From: Vicinamibacteria bacterium
GTDB lineage: Bacteria; Acidobacteriota; Vicinamibacteria; Vicinamibacterales; 2-12-FULL-66-21
Assembly (NCBI GenBank): GCA_025937075.1
Contig: JAICSD010000229.1
Coordinates: forward strand, 1 to 7,333
Length of the DNA: 7,333 bases
Reading direction: 5' to 3'
The notes under the pieces are model-generated. The model was not told the DNA's origin and did no database searches. It saw only the letters and a program-made list of their open reading frames with translations. A program made the translations under genes and the position numbers. This document shows, piece after piece, positions 7,015 to 7,333 of this stretch (positions are counted from its first letter, which is position 1; the number at the start of each line of letters is the position of its first letter).

Positions 7015-7333
7015 CAGTGTTCGGTCGCCGACGCGGCGCGCGGCGTCTCGAGCTCAGGATTCGGGTTTCGCAACGCAGCGAGATAGCTCGTCCGCGGACG
7101 AGTGTTCAGCTCCTCGACGAGGCCGTAGTTGCGCTGCTGCGCTTTGAGCTTGCTGACGCGGCTGTTCGGATCGCTCATGTCGCCGAACACGATCGCTTCG
7201 GCCGGGCATGCCGCGGCGCACGCGGGCACGACCTCGCCGTCGCGGATACGGCGGTCCTCGCGCTTGGCATCGATCCGCGCCGCGTTGATGCGCTGCACGC
7301 AGTACGTGCACTTCTCCATGACACCGCGGCTTC
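7014..7333 (-). CDS. actB: Alternative complex III subunit ActB, C-terminal end (Fe-S cluster domain), partial
   Basis: Only about the last 105 residues are in the window; the frame stays open to the right edge (residues SRGV precede the internal Met at 7319), so that Met is not the start. ActB is a large molybdopterin-oxidoreductase-like protein that has lost its Mo cofactor and carries Fe-S clusters in a C-terminal NrfC/PsrB-like domain. Two half-motifs of that domain are seen: C-T-Y-C in [13 protein letters not shown] (codons 7310-7299) and C-A-A-A-C-P in [17 protein letters not shown] (codons 7220-7203). This C-x2-C plus C-x3-C-P pattern is the usual cubane ligation pattern of ferredoxin-like domains. 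The rest, containing [22 protein letters not shown], is the normal end of the family. It overlaps actC by 3 nt. The assignment rests on this domain plus the actC-F context. Confidence 0.93.
   Translation of the reverse strand, partial: SRGVMEKCTYCVQRINAARIDAKREDRRIRDGEVVPACAAACPAEAIVFGDMSDPNSRVSKLKAQQRNYGLVEELNTRPRTSYLAALRNPNPELETPRAASATEH

Noticed and set aside
5665..7086. Plus-strand open frame of 473 codons opposite actC
   Set aside because: Same reason: the translation is rich in D, E, R, H and Q and is the mirror of hydrophobic codons in actC.

Overview
All recognisable genes in this GC-rich window lie on the minus strand. They form one tightly packed respiratory gene block, read from the right edge to the left. 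The content is the downstream part of an alternative complex III (ACIII, quinol:cytochrome c oxidoreductase) operon, running directly into a caa3-type cytochrome c oxidase operon. The source is probably an aerobic, high-GC Gram-negative bacterium. An Acidobacteriota-like or myxobacterial-type genome would fit, but no taxonomic marker is present, so this is inference.

Layout in the direction of transcription: C-terminal end of actB, cut by the window (7333-7014); actC, NrfD-like quinol-oxidising membrane subunit (7014-5635); actD, DUF3341 two-helix subunit (5635-5099); actE, monoheme c lipoprotein (5130-4510); actF, second NrfD-like subunit (4510-3308); an unnamed single-helix protein (3330-2725); a SCO copper chaperone with a GTG start (2728-1880); coxB, CuA subunit fused to a cytochrome c domain (1876-899); and coxA, oxidase subunit I, of which the first 298 residues are present (894-1). 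The left edge cuts coxA just before the helix that normally carries the CuB His-His pair.

No gap between genes exceeds 4 nt, and most junctions overlap (TGATG, TAATG, GTGA, or longer). I see no room for an internal promoter or terminator, and no RNA gene, repeat array or mobile element. The promoter must lie beyond the right edge, upstream of actA/actB.

Together the genes encode a quinol-to-oxygen pathway. ActB/C/F with ActE (and presumably ActA off the right edge) oxidise quinol and pass electrons to heme c carriers. CoxB accepts them at its fused heme c and CuA, and CoxA reduces oxygen. The SCO protein is expected to load CuA. CoxA carries a YSHPAVY motif in place of the GHPEVY glutamate, placing it in the A2 type of heme-copper oxidases. 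The least explained element is the 201-residue protein between actF and sco. It has a His-rich N-terminus, one membrane helix, a compact conserved-looking motif and a Pro/Ala-rich tail.
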